A stretch of 36,491 nucleotides of DNA. It comes from Desulfobacteraceae bacterium (lineage in GTDB: Bacteria; Desulfobacterota; Desulfobacteria; Desulfobacterales; Desulfosalsimonadaceae). This document shows positions 26,238-34,908 of the stretch, in pieces. The number at the start of each line of letters is the position of its first letter. The stretch's first letter is position 1. The position numbers were made by a program, and so were the translations under genes. Below the pieces are notes generated by a model. It saw nothing but the letters and a program-made list of their open reading frames with translations. It ran no database searches and was not told the DNA's origin. The stretch is taken from assembly GCA_003599885.1 (NCBI GenBank), contig QZKW01000002.1, positions 1-36,491 on the forward strand, written 5' to 3'.

Positions 26238-26241
26238 CGCC

Positions 26242-27828
26242 ATGTACCAGAACTTTTACAATTTTATACAAAAACCCTTTGACGTCACGCCGGACCCGAG
26301 ATTCCTTTACATGAGCCGCAACCATTCGGAAACACTGGCTGCCCTTATATACGGCATTCGGGAAAGAAGAGGGTTTATCACCATTATCGGTGAAGTGGGT
26401 ACCGGCAAAACAACGCTTCTCAATGCCACTCTCGAAAAACTCGATGATCAGACAGCCTCCGCATTCATTTTTAACACGGATGTCACCTTTGAAGAATTGC
26501 TGCAAATGGCCCTTATTGACTTTGGTCTGGCCACCGCCGAAGAGTCGCTTCCCAAATTTGTGGCCCTGGACCGGTTGAACCGTTTTGCAACCGCACAATT
26601 CGCTGCCGGTAAGAATATCGTCATTATTATTGATGAGGCTCAGAACCTTGATCTGCAAACCATGGAGAATTTAAGACTTCTCTCCAACCTGGAAACACCC
26701 AGATACAAGCTGGTCCAGATTATTCTCTCCGGCCAGCCGGAACTTGATGAAAAACTGCGGCGGCCGGAAATGCGCCAGCTCTCTCAACGGATCAATCTCA
26801 GGCGCTATATCACGCCGCTGGACAAGAAAGACACATTCAACTACATCCGGCATCATTTGAAAATCGCAGGATGTGCGGACATCAATTTCTTTGACAAATC
26901 ATCCCTGGAAATAATCTGGACGTATTCCGGCGGTGTGCCCCGGAAAATCAACATTCTTTGCGACAACACCCTGCTCATCGGATACGGGCTGGGAAGAAAA
27001 AAAATCACCCGTTCTGAAACTCAGGAAGCGATCCGGGACCTGAGCTGGAGTCCTTTCTTACACACTGCGGCAAAGCCCGATGAAGTCAAACAGATAAAAG
27101 AAAAACAAACAGCACGATTTTTGATACCGCGCGTTGCGGTTGCAACTGCTGGCCTATCACTGGCCCTGATTCTGGGCGCCATGGGGGCTGCTTTATGGGA
27201 TTCAGGATCAGAAAAACTGGAATCCATTCCCGCATTTTCTAAGCATCTCTGGGCAACCGATTCCGGTCCACCCTCACCAGGAACAACACCTCAGCCGGAG
27301 AACATGCAATCAGATATCCAAAACCTGAATTCCCAGGAGACTTCCTCAAAACCCAAACCACAGGCGCCCCGCTTAACCCCGGAAAATCTGCCCCCTGCGA
27401 TGACACCCGTGAATCAGAGTAGTGAAATACACCCTCCGGATTCAGCAGCGATTCCGCAAGATGCAAATCACGAAGTTGAAACTCAGAAGGCCGTGCAGAC
27501 GGCAACCCGTAAACGATCAGTTGAGAATCCTGCCCCCACATTAAAGGTGGAAGCAAGCGAACCGGATATCGCGGAATCATTTAATCAGGTTGTGGTTAAA
27601 AAAGGCGACACCCTTTCCTGGATCATTAAAGAGTCCTACAAGGATTCCGAAGAAATGCTGCCGCTGGTTCTTCAGGCAAATACTCAGATACAAAATCCGG
27701 ACCTGATTCTACCGGGATGGGTCATCCGCCTTCCGAAACATGTCCCCACGGGAAAACTTGCCGGGCGCATGACAGAGAATAACCAGTCCATAAAATGGAA
27801 AATTACCACTCCATCCACAGAACAATAA
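26242..27828 (+). CDS. ExeA-like AAA ATPase with membrane anchor and LysM
   Basis: A 528-residue protein. Residues 1-270 are an ExeA/general-secretion-type AAA+ ATPase: KPFDVTPDPRFLYMS, Walker A GEVGTGKTT (50-58), Walker B IVIIIDEAQNL with D131/E132, and ILSGQPELDEKLR. A membrane segment near 293-315 is followed by a proline-rich linker and a C-terminal LysM domain (about 448-495, VVVKKGDTLSWIIKE, then LILPGWVIRLP). The N-terminal part is cytoplasmic and the LysM periplasmic, binding peptidoglycan. ExeA-like ATPases occur in many exopolysaccharide loci. It may couple energy to the export machine. Confidence 0.9.
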   Translation: MYQNFYNFIQKPFDVTPDPRFLYMSRNHSETLAALIYGIRERRGFITIIGEVGTGKTTLLNATLEKLDDQTASAFIFNTDVTFEELLQMALIDFGLATAEESLPKFVALDRLNRFATAQFAAGKNIVIIIDEAQNLDLQTMENLRLLSNLETPRYKLVQIILSGQPELDEKLRRPEMRQLSQRINLRRYITPLDKKDTFNYIRHHLKIAGCADINFFDKSSLEIIWTYSGGVPRKINILCDNTLLIGYGLGRKKITRSETQEAIRDLSWSPFLHTAAKPDEVKQIKEKQTARFLIPRVAVATAGLSLALILGAMGAALWDSGSEKLESIPAFSKHLWATDSGPPSPGTTPQPENMQSDIQNLNSQETSSKPKPQAPRLTPENLPPAMTPVNQSSEIHPPDSAAIPQDANHEVETQKAVQTATRKRSVENPAPTLKVEASEPDIAESFNQVVVKKGDTLSWIIKESYKDSEEMLPLVLQANTQIQNPDLILPGWVIRLPKHVPTGKLAGRMTENNQSIKWKITTPSTEQ

Positions 27829-27841
27829 AAGGATTCACGCT

Positions 27842-28603
27842 ATGGGTAAAACACACCAGGCACTTCAAAGAGCGGAGCAAGAATATCAGGAACGGATTAT
27901 TACATCCCGTTCCGGACCTGACATCAACGTCAGGCACATGCTGCCCAAAAAACCGTCAATGCCGCGACAGACAACGAACGATCAATATCTGGCCCAGTAC
28001 GAATTTTTAAAAAGCAATCTGCTCAGCCGATATCCGAGCAACAAATTAACGTCACTGGCATTCACCAGCGCTTCCCTGGGCGACGGCACAACGACAACAG
28101 CTGTCAACTTCGCCACGGCAATGGCAAAGGATTCTCTGCGCTCTGTATTGCTTGTGGACGCGAACTTCAGACACCCATGCCTGCATGACATGTTTCATAT
28201 CGAGCTTACAAATGGTTTATCCGATTTTCTTGCGAGGGAGAATGGCATGGAGCCTCAATTTACCATGATTGAAAAAAATCTGCATATTCAAACAGCTGGG
28301 AGCCTTGGCTTAAGGGCTGCCGGGCTGTTCGAATCGCCTCAATTCGATCGTTTTATTGAAACAGCATGCAGCCGTTTCGATCATGTAATCCTGGACTGTC
28401 CGCCAGTAGCAGCGTTTTCCGAAACACGGGTAATTGCCGGAAAAGTCGGTGGCGTCATCATGGTGGTCAACGCCGGGAAAACCCGTCAGAAAGTCGCTCT
28501 TCGCACGAAAAACGACTTAATAGAGGCCGGGGCTGAAATACTGGGTACGGTTCTCAACCGGAGAAAATTTCACATACCTTATTGGGTGTATAAACGGCTC
28601 TAA
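27842..28603 (+). CDS. CpsD/CapB-family ATPase, P-loop lysine missing
   Basis: A 253-residue cytoplasmic protein homologous to bacterial tyrosine kinases of the CpsD/Wzc type. Walker A' SVLLVDANFRHP (101-112) and Walker B VILDCPPVAAF (about 182-192) are intact. The P-loop reads SLGDGTTTTAV (79-89), with threonine 83 in place of the invariant lysine, so ATP hydrolysis is doubtful. The C-terminus has only two tyrosines (IPYWVYKRL), not the usual tyrosine cluster. It may be a regulatory or scaffold partner of the Wzz-like protein. AAGGA precedes ATG 27842. Confidence 0.88.
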   Translation: MGKTHQALQRAEQEYQERIITSRSGPDINVRHMLPKKPSMPRQTTNDQYLAQYEFLKSNLLSRYPSNKLTSLAFTSASLGDGTTTTAVNFATAMAKDSLRSVLLVDANFRHPCLHDMFHIELTNGLSDFLARENGMEPQFTMIEKNLHIQTAGSLGLRAAGLFESPQFDRFIETACSRFDHVILDCPPVAAFSETRVIAGKVGGVIMVVNAGKTRQKVALRTKNDLIEAGAEILGTVLNRRKFHIPYWVYKRL

Positions 28604-28672
28604 AAGCCGAAATCTTAATTTGTGAGTTTTAAAAATCGATTAAAAGATCATATTTTTTAGAAGAGGGGGAGT

Positions 28673-29782
28673 ATGAAATTTTCAGCATTCACCACTCGGA
28701 TCCTCAGAAAAAAAATTCTTCAGTCCATTAATTCAGAACAGGTATTTCAACGCATCCTGGAAAGAGAGAGGGGACGATCAGAACGCAATGGCGGATCTTT
28801 TTCGCTGCTCGACATAACCTTCTCCACACCTATTTACGATCCTGTTCTTCTTACATTAATCCATGCCCTTAAAGATCGGATTCGGTCAACCGATGCTCTG
28901 GGGTGGTTAAGCGAGGATCATATCGGTGTAATCATGCCCGACACGGCATTGGAAGGGGCTGCCGAATTTGGCCGGGATATAAAAAACAACCTGCTGCCAA
29001 AAAACGCTTTTTTTGATTTCAACATCTACACATATCCTGAAAACAGCCCGTCCCTTGTTCACAATAAATTACATACGGCATCATCAGACAAACTCCCCGA
29101 ACCGAATGCTCTCTCACGATTTACCTGCAAACCGATTCCCCTTTGGAAAAGATCCCTGGATATTATCGGCGCAACGTTGGCGCTGATTCTGCTATGCCCT
29201 GTATTTTTAATTGTCGCTATCTTTATAAAATCCGTATCTCCAGGGCCGGTTTTTTTTAAACAGGAAAGGATCGGTTATACGTGCAAACCATTTATGTGCT
29301 GGAAATTCCGGACCATGACCTGCGATACCGACCCTGAAAAACACAAAGCCCATGTATGCCGTTTGATCCAGAATAAGGAGTCCTGGCAGAAACTGGATGA
29401 CCAGCCGGATTCCGGCGTCATTCCTTTTGGCAACATATTGCGCAAATCCGGTTTAGATGAATTGCCCCAGCTATTTAACGTGATTCGCGGAGAAATGAGC
29501 CTGATCGGCCCCCGTCCCTGCATTGCGTATGAAGCCAGGCAGTTCTGCTTATGGCAGCAAAGACGGTTTGATACGCATCCGGGTTTGACCGGGTTGTGGC
29601 AGGTGAGTGGAAAAAACAGGACCACATTTGAAGAAATGATGCGCCTGGATATTCATTATGGTCAGAAAAGATCGTTTATACGGGACACCATTATCTTTTT
29701 CAAAACGTTTCCCGCAATCATCAAACAGATCACTGAAAAAGTTGACGCAAAAAGGATAAGCGATGAAAAATCAATCAATTAA
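28673..29782 (+). CDS. Initiating sugar transferase with degenerate GGDEF-like N-terminal domain
   Basis: A 369-residue protein. Residues 20-145 resemble a degenerate GGDEF domain (FSLLDITFS, RIRSTDALGWLSEDHIGVIMPDT), lacking the GGDEF loop. A single membrane segment near 160-188 leads into the phosphoglycosyl transferase core: SPGPVFFKQERIGY, FMCWKFRTM, GLDELPQLFNVIRGEMSLIGPRP and HPGLTGLWQVSGKN. The DE pair in LDELPQ is catalytic. It transfers a sugar-1-phosphate to undecaprenyl phosphate to start the repeat unit. GGGGGAG precedes ATG 28673. Confidence 0.92.
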   Translation: MKFSAFTTRILRKKILQSINSEQVFQRILERERGRSERNGGSFSLLDITFSTPIYDPVLLTLIHALKDRIRSTDALGWLSEDHIGVIMPDTALEGAAEFGRDIKNNLLPKNAFFDFNIYTYPENSPSLVHNKLHTASSDKLPEPNALSRFTCKPIPLWKRSLDIIGATLALILLCPVFLIVAIFIKSVSPGPVFFKQERIGYTCKPFMCWKFRTMTCDTDPEKHKAHVCRLIQNKESWQKLDDQPDSGVIPFGNILRKSGLDELPQLFNVIRGEMSLIGPRPCIAYEARQFCLWQQRRFDTHPGLTGLWQVSGKNRTTFEEMMRLDIHYGQKRSFIRDTIIFFKTFPAIIKQITEKVDAKRISDEKSIN

Positions 29783-30854
29783 TGTAGGGGTTGTCGGGTG
29801 CGGATACTGGGGCCCCAACCTGATTCGGAATTTCTGGGCGCTTCCGGACTCATCGGTAAAAACAGCCTGCGATAGCGATCCGGTAAGACTGGATCATATG
29901 AAAAAGCTCTATCCATTGGAGACAACTTCTGATTTTGAGCAAATCATTGATGATCCGGATATCCATGCCGTCGCCATCGCCACACCGGTTTCCTCCCATT
30001 ATGACTTGGCCCAAAAAAGCCTGATGGCCGGTAAGCATACGTTTATTGAAAAGCCCATGACCCGGACCGTTGAACAGGGCCATGAATTGATTGAATTGGC
30101 AGCCCGCAAAAACCTGGTGCTGATGGTGGGGCATACGTTTATTTACTCCACTCCGGTCCGGAAAATCAAAGAGATCGTTGAATCCGGAGATATTGGCGAC
30201 ATTCTGTACATCAGCGCCCAGCGCTTGAACCTCGGCCTGTTCCAGAAAGATATCAATGTGGCCTGGGATCTGGCGCCGCACGATATCTCCATTATTCTCT
30301 ACATCATGGGCATGTCACCTGTCTCCGTCAATTGTCAGGGGAAAAATCACTTTAACGGGTCAAAAATTGAAGACGTGACGAATATGTCTCTGAATTTCCC
30401 CAACGGCGGATTCGCCACCATATTGAGCAGCTGGCTGGATCCCAATAAAATCCGGCGGATGACATTTGTGGGCAGTAAAAAAATGATTTTATATGATGAT
30501 AATAAGCCTCTTGAAAAAATCAAAATCTACGACAAGCATGTCGAAGTCCCCGAATATTATGACACATTTGGTGAATTCAGCTATTCCTATCATTATGGCG
30601 ACGTGCAGTCTCCGTATTTAAAACAGGAAGAGCCGCTTAAGGTTGAATGTCAGCATTTTATCGATTGCATTAAATTCAACAGGAAACCCGAATCTTCCGG
30701 AGAAGAAGGGCTCAAGGTGGTTCAGATTTTAGAAGCAGCCGCCCGCTCTATCTCAAAAAACGGCCTTAAAATGCCAATCGGCAACCTGATCACAGGAGGA
30801 GATAAGGTATTTCCCATGACTGAAGATTCTCAGGCTCGCAGATACATGTCATGA
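29763..30854 (+). CDS. Gfo/Idh/MocA oxidoreductase, WbpB/WlbA-like
   Basis: A 363-residue NAD-dependent sugar oxidoreductase. The Rossmann motif GVVGCGYWGPNL (8-19) is followed by AIATPVSSH, the family EKPMTRTVEQG motif (lysine near 98), and the active-site WDLAPHDIS. It probably oxidises the 3-hydroxyl of a UDP-sugar acid, as WbpB does for UDP-GlcNAcA. The gene overlaps the sugar transferase by 20 bp and ends in ATGA overlap with the next gene. Confidence 0.9.
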   Translation: MKNQSINVGVVGCGYWGPNLIRNFWALPDSSVKTACDSDPVRLDHMKKLYPLETTSDFEQIIDDPDIHAVAIATPVSSHYDLAQKSLMAGKHTFIEKPMTRTVEQGHELIELAARKNLVLMVGHTFIYSTPVRKIKEIVESGDIGDILYISAQRLNLGLFQKDINVAWDLAPHDISIILYIMGMSPVSVNCQGKNHFNGSKIEDVTNMSLNFPNGGFATILSSWLDPNKIRRMTFVGSKKMILYDDNKPLEKIKIYDKHVEVPEYYDTFGEFSYSYHYGDVQSPYLKQEEPLKVECQHFIDCIKFNRKPESSGEEGLKVVQILEAAARSISKNGLKMPIGNLITGGDKVFPMTEDSQARRYMS

Positions 30855-31333
30855 AAGCATCCCATCCAACCCAAAATATTGCTCCGGATGTCACTATGGG
30901 AAAAAACGTGCAAATATATGATTTTGTGAATCTTTATGGCTGCGAAATCGGTGATGGCTCCCGAATTGGGGCATTTGTTGAGATTCAGAAAAAAGCCAGG
31001 ATCGGTAAAAACTGTAAGATTTCCAGCCACACCTTTATATGCGAGGGTGTGACCATAGAAGACAACGTGTTTGTGGGTCATAACGTGACGTTCATTAATG
31101 ATCTCTATCCGAAAGCCGTTAACAGCGACGGCCAACTGCAATCTGATGGAGACTGGAACTGTGTGCCCACAACCGTCAAAAAAGGCGCGTCCATCGGTTC
31201 CGGCGCGACCCTGTTATGCGGAATAACAGTGGGGCAAAACGCCATCATCGGCGCAGGAAGCGTGGTCACAAAAGATGTACCGCCGGATACCACTGTCGCC
31301 GGCAACCCGGCAAAGATGCTCAGAAAGCGATAA
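30851..31333 (+). CDS. Hexapeptide-repeat N-acetyltransferase, WbpD/WlbB-like
   Basis: A 160-residue left-handed beta-helix acyltransferase with repeated isoleucine-rich hexapeptides (MGKNVQIYDFVNLYGCEIGDGSRIGAFVEI, shown in part; TIEDNVFVGHNVTF; GASIGSGATLLCGITV; AIIGAGSVVTKDVP). The C-terminal AGNPAKMLRKR is typical. The catalytic asparagine/histidine region is GHNVTFIND. It would acetylate the 3-amino group made by the aminotransferase downstream. Its start overlaps the oxidoreductase stop. Confidence 0.92.
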   Translation: MKASHPTQNIAPDVTMGKNVQIYDFVNLYGCEIGDGSRIGAFVEIQKKARIGKNCKISSHTFICEGVTIEDNVFVGHNVTFINDLYPKAVNSDGQLQSDGDWNCVPTTVKKGASIGSGATLLCGITVGQNAIIGAGSVVTKDVPPDTTVAGNPAKMLRKR

Positions 31334-31381
31334 CCAGCGTTTTCAGGATCGACCAACTCAAAAAAGGAGTTCTATGACGCC

Positions 31382-32512
31382 ATGGAAATCCCGTTTCTGG
31401 ATTTAAACGCGCAATACGTTTCTATCAAAAATGACATTCACAAGGCTATTGATGACGTTTTAAACAGTTGTGCATTTGCCGGCGGGCCGTTTGTGGAATC
31501 ATTTGAAACCGAATTTGCCTCGTTTTGCGGATGCAGCGAAGCCATCGGCGTCGGCAACGGCACAGATGCCCTGTGGCTGTCCTTGCTGGCATTAGGCGTC
31601 GGCCCGGGTCACGAAGTGATCACCGTGCCGAACACATTTATCGCTACTGCCGAAGCCATCAGCTTTTGCGGGGCGACGCCCGTGTTCGTGGATGTTGAAG
31701 CGTCAACCTATACCATCAATCCGGAATTGCTCGAAAATGCCATCACTTCAAAGACCAGGGCCATCATTCCCGTTCATCTGAACGGACAGATGGCGGACAT
31801 GGACCCCATTATGGAGATCGCTCATAAACATGGTCTTTTTGTGGTGGAAGACGCCTGCCAGGCCCATGGCGCGGAATACAAAGGCAAAAGAGCAGGGGCT
31901 ATCGGCAATACCGGATGTTTCAGTTTTTATCCGGGAAAAAATCTCGGCGCTTATGGGGAAGCCGGGGCCATTGTCACCAATGATGCTGATTTAGCAAAAA
32001 AAATCCGGGTTTTAAGGGACCACGGACAGGAGAAAAAATACCACCACTCGGTCATCGGCTGGAATGCCCGTATGGATGGTCTTCAGGGCGCCATCCTCAG
32101 CGTTAAATTAAAACATCTTCCCAAGTGGAACACCTTGCGCAGGCAACATGCCCGGACATATAGCGAACGGCTCGGCGACATCGACCAGGTCATTCTCCCG
32201 TTGGAAGCCGAAAACAGAAAACATGTTTTTCACATTTACGCAATCAGAACAAAGCATCGCGACACGCTGATGGAATATTTGAAAATAAATGGCATCCAAT
32301 GCGGCGTCCACTACCCGGTGCCCATTCACAAACAAGAGGCATACAGCTTTAATGGATATCAAAATAAACAGTACCCTGTGGCAGAAACCGTAGCGTCCGA
32401 ACTCGTCTCTCTGCCAATGTATCCTGAATTGACCGGTTCGATGATTGAAACCGTTTGTGCGGAAATTAAATCATGGTGCAACTGTGGAAAAATTAAAAAT
32501 CATGAAAAATAA
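31382..32512 (+). CDS. DegT/DnrJ/EryC1/StrS aminotransferase, WbpE/WlbC-like
   Basis: A 376-residue PLP enzyme. MEIPFLDLNAQYVSIK at the start, GNGTDALWLSLLALG, VVEDACQAHGAEYKGK and the PLP lysine segment SFYPGKNLGAYGEAG are characteristic. It transfers an amino group to the 3-keto sugar produced by the WbpB-like enzyme. With the acetyltransferase this makes a 3-acetamido sugar acid. AAAGGAG lies twelve bases upstream of ATG 31382; a 10-codon frame begins at the nearer ATG 31374. Confidence 0.93.
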   Translation: MEIPFLDLNAQYVSIKNDIHKAIDDVLNSCAFAGGPFVESFETEFASFCGCSEAIGVGNGTDALWLSLLALGVGPGHEVITVPNTFIATAEAISFCGATPVFVDVEASTYTINPELLENAITSKTRAIIPVHLNGQMADMDPIMEIAHKHGLFVVEDACQAHGAEYKGKRAGAIGNTGCFSFYPGKNLGAYGEAGAIVTNDADLAKKIRVLRDHGQEKKYHHSVIGWNARMDGLQGAILSVKLKHLPKWNTLRRQHARTYSERLGDIDQVILPLEAENRKHVFHIYAIRTKHRDTLMEYLKINGIQCGVHYPVPIHKQEAYSFNGYQNKQYPVAETVASELVSLPMYPELTGSMIETVCAEIKSWCNCGKIKNHEK

Positions 32513-33449
32513 ACGGATGGATTCCGGCCTGCCGCCGTCTCTTATAAAGGCATTTTATACCGTCAAGCCGATGGTTCCCCGGGATCTGCAATTATTCGCC
32601 AGAAGACAACTTGCAAGAGTTCAGAAGCACCAGCAAACTTCCACCTGGCCTATATTCCCGGGATCGGAAACTCTTCCACCGGGATGGAAGGGGTGGAAAG
32701 ACAACAAGCAATTTGCCTTGATCCTTACCCATGACGTGGACACCCTAAAGGGCTGGGAACACATAAAGGATCTGATGAACATAGATCGAGTTATGGGCTT
32801 CCGGTCTTCTTTTAATATCGTGCCGGAAAGATACCCGATCGAGATTGAAAGATTATGGGATATTAAAAATCAAGGATTTGAACTCGGCGTTCATGGGCTT
32901 AATCATGACGGGAAACTGATTCAATCGGAAATCGTTTTCTTAAAACGCGCCAAAAAAATTAATGAATACATCTGCGAGTGGGACGCTTGCGGTTTTCGAG
33001 CCCCCTCCATGCACTGCGACCTGGAACTTTTTAAGTGCCTGAAAATCGCCTACGATGCATCCACATTTGATACCGATCCTTTTGAGCCGAAATCCCACGG
33101 TGTGCATACGATTTTTCCATTTGCGGTTTTTAATGAGGCAAACCATATCTGTTACTGGGAACTTCCCTATACCCTGCCTCAGGACAGCACACTTTTTATT
33201 ATTCTTCAGGAAAGAACCATCGATATCTGGAAACAAAAACTGGACTGGATCGCCCAAAACGGCGGCATGGCTCTCCTGAACACCCATCCGGATTATATGG
33301 ATTTCGATGGCGACCACGGTGAGAATGAAGATTATCCGGCAAAACTCTATATCGATTTTTTAAATTATGTAACGGCCAAATACTGTGGCCAGTTTTGGAA
33401 CCCGCTACCCAAAGATCTGGTCCAATTTTTAAATGAAACATATGCCTGA
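32502..33449 (+). CDS. NodB-type polysaccharide deacetylase family protein
   Basis: A 315-residue protein of the CE4/NodB superfamily. The metal-binding start is ALILTHDVDTLKGW; the second site LGVHGLNHDGKL supplies histidines, and GFRAPSMHCD carries the arginine motif. LLNTHPDYMD near the end is the last histidine motif. It would remove N-acetyl groups from the polymer or a lipid-linked precursor. The long frame opens at 32445; ATG 32502 overlaps the aminotransferase by 11 bp and is preferred. No signal peptide is visible, so it may act in the cytoplasm. Confidence 0.87.
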   Translation: MKNKRMDSGLPPSLIKAFYTVKPMVPRDLQLFARRQLARVQKHQQTSTWPIFPGSETLPPGWKGWKDNKQFALILTHDVDTLKGWEHIKDLMNIDRVMGFRSSFNIVPERYPIEIERLWDIKNQGFELGVHGLNHDGKLIQSEIVFLKRAKKINEYICEWDACGFRAPSMHCDLELFKCLKIAYDASTFDTDPFEPKSHGVHTIFPFAVFNEANHICYWELPYTLPQDSTLFIILQERTIDIWKQKLDWIAQNGGMALLNTHPDYMDFDGDHGENEDYPAKLYIDFLNYVTAKYCGQFWNPLPKDLVQFLNETYA

Positions 33450-34512
33450 TATGATAAAAATTTTTTCCATTGAAAATGAAACACAAATGAAAGAATGGGA
33501 CCAGTTTGTGCTGTCATTTCCTCGCAGTACACCGTTTCATATGTCATATTGGCTGAAATGCATTCAAAAAACATATCATTACAATCCGTTACTGTATGTA
33601 TCCATAAATCAGACAAACGGTCACTCAAAACATATTGACGGGATATTCCCCTGTTTTCATATCAAAAGCATGATCACCGGCAACCGGCTGGTCTCCATAC
33701 CTTTTTCCGATTATGGAGGTCCCCTCTTTTTTGAAAAACACAAAGAAAATTTATTATTATCCGAACTGATAAAGAATTTTAACGGAAGTTGTAAGTATTG
33801 TGAAATCAGGTCGAATTTGGAAAACGGCACCAGTTTTTTGCCTCATCACAATTTCAAACTGCACTCTCTTGAACTCAATTCTCAACCGGAGCTGGTAAAG
33901 CGCAAATTCAATAAACGAACGACGCTATACTCCATTCGAAAAGCAGAAAACGAGGGCGTTGCCATAAAGGAAGAAAATTCAATACAAGGCATTGAAATTT
34001 TTTATAATTTAAATGCCATTACTCGAAAAAAACACGGATTGCCACCCCAGCCCTTTGCGTTTATGAAAAATATTTATAGTCATCTGATTGCAAAACAACA
34101 TGCTTCAATTCTTCTTGCGATCCATGATTCCAGAGTAATAAGCGCCGGAATATTTATTAAATTCAGGGATACGGTTTATTACAAATACAATGCTTCCGAC
34201 CCTGCTTTCCTGTCCCAGAAAAAGCCGAATCATCTGCTGGCATGGCATGCAATCCAGGAAGCCTGCCAGAAAGGATTTCAATATTTTGATTTTGGCCGGA
34301 CAGCCGTTAATAACCAGAGTCTGGCAAAATACAAAGAAATGTGGGGGGCTAAACCAATTGACCTGCCCTACCATTTCTATCCTGCTGTTCAAGGGTTAAC
34401 ATCGGCGGACGAAAACAAATTCTCTTATCGGATGTTCAACCATTTATGCAAGAACTTACCTGATTCCGTTTTAAAAAAAGTTGGCGCAGTGTTGTACAAG
34501 CACATCGGATAA
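33433..34512 (+). CDS. FemAB/GNAT-like acyltransferase
   Basis: A 359-residue protein with two GNAT-like halves, as in FemAB and BioF2-like (Acetyltransf_6) proteins. FHMSYWLKCIQKTYHY, IPFSDYGGPLFF, KFNKRTTLYSIRKAENEGV and PNHLLAWHAIQEACQKGFQYFDFGRTAVNN are typical. Family members transfer aminoacyl or acyl groups to cell-wall or polysaccharide amines, which fits a polymer deacetylated by the preceding gene. Alternative starts at 33442 and 33451 exist; 33433 overlaps the deacetylase by 17 bp. Lower GC than the biosynthetic genes upstream. Confidence 0.85.
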   Translation: MKHMPDMIKIFSIENETQMKEWDQFVLSFPRSTPFHMSYWLKCIQKTYHYNPLLYVSINQTNGHSKHIDGIFPCFHIKSMITGNRLVSIPFSDYGGPLFFEKHKENLLLSELIKNFNGSCKYCEIRSNLENGTSFLPHHNFKLHSLELNSQPELVKRKFNKRTTLYSIRKAENEGVAIKEENSIQGIEIFYNLNAITRKKHGLPPQPFAFMKNIYSHLIAKQHASILLAIHDSRVISAGIFIKFRDTVYYKYNASDPAFLSQKKPNHLLAWHAIQEACQKGFQYFDFGRTAVNNQSLAKYKEMWGAKPIDLPYHFYPAVQGLTSADENKFSYRMFNHLCKNLPDSVLKKVGAVLYKHIG

Positions 34513-34533
34513 ATCAACGAAAGGTCGGAATAT

Positions 34534-34908
34534 ATGCTTTGGTTCAATACTGAAAAAAAAGCAATGACAGCTCAATTTAAAATTGGCGATGTGGTGACGG
34601 TCCGATCACAATCAGAAATTACGCTTACCCTGAATGATAACAACAGGCATGAAGGCTGCCTGTTCATGAAGCAGATGTGGGGCTATTGCGGTAAATCATT
34701 TTCTATTCTGAAAGTGGTCCGCAATCTTTTTGATGAAAAACGCTGCCGGATGCACCTCGCAACCATCCCGGTATATATTCTTGATGGCGTCATCTGCAAT
34801 GGAGAGGTGCCTTCATTTGAGTATCCATGCGACCATAGCTGTTATTTTTTGTGGCATCAGGACTGGCTTCTGCAAACATCACTTTCCACGAACAAGGAGC
34901 AGAAATAA
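34534..34908 (+). CDS. Cysteine-rich small protein, paralogue A
   Basis: A 124-residue soluble protein of unknown family, homologous to the next gene. Core residues: GDVVTVRS (18-25), EGCLF with C42, M48, YCG with C52, ILK (58-60), D67, RM (72-73), ILDGVICNG with C88, CDHSC (C99, C103) and FLWHQDWL (105-112). Five cysteines and H108 are shared with its neighbour, so metal binding is likely. An AAAGG site lies upstream of ATG 34534. Its stop codon overlaps the next start (TAATG). Function unknown; it sits within the exopolysaccharide operon. Confidence 0.8.
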   Translation: MLWFNTEKKAMTAQFKIGDVVTVRSQSEITLTLNDNNRHEGCLFMKQMWGYCGKSFSILKVVRNLFDEKRCRMHLATIPVYILDGVICNGEVPSFEYPCDHSCYFLWHQDWLLQTSLSTNKEQK

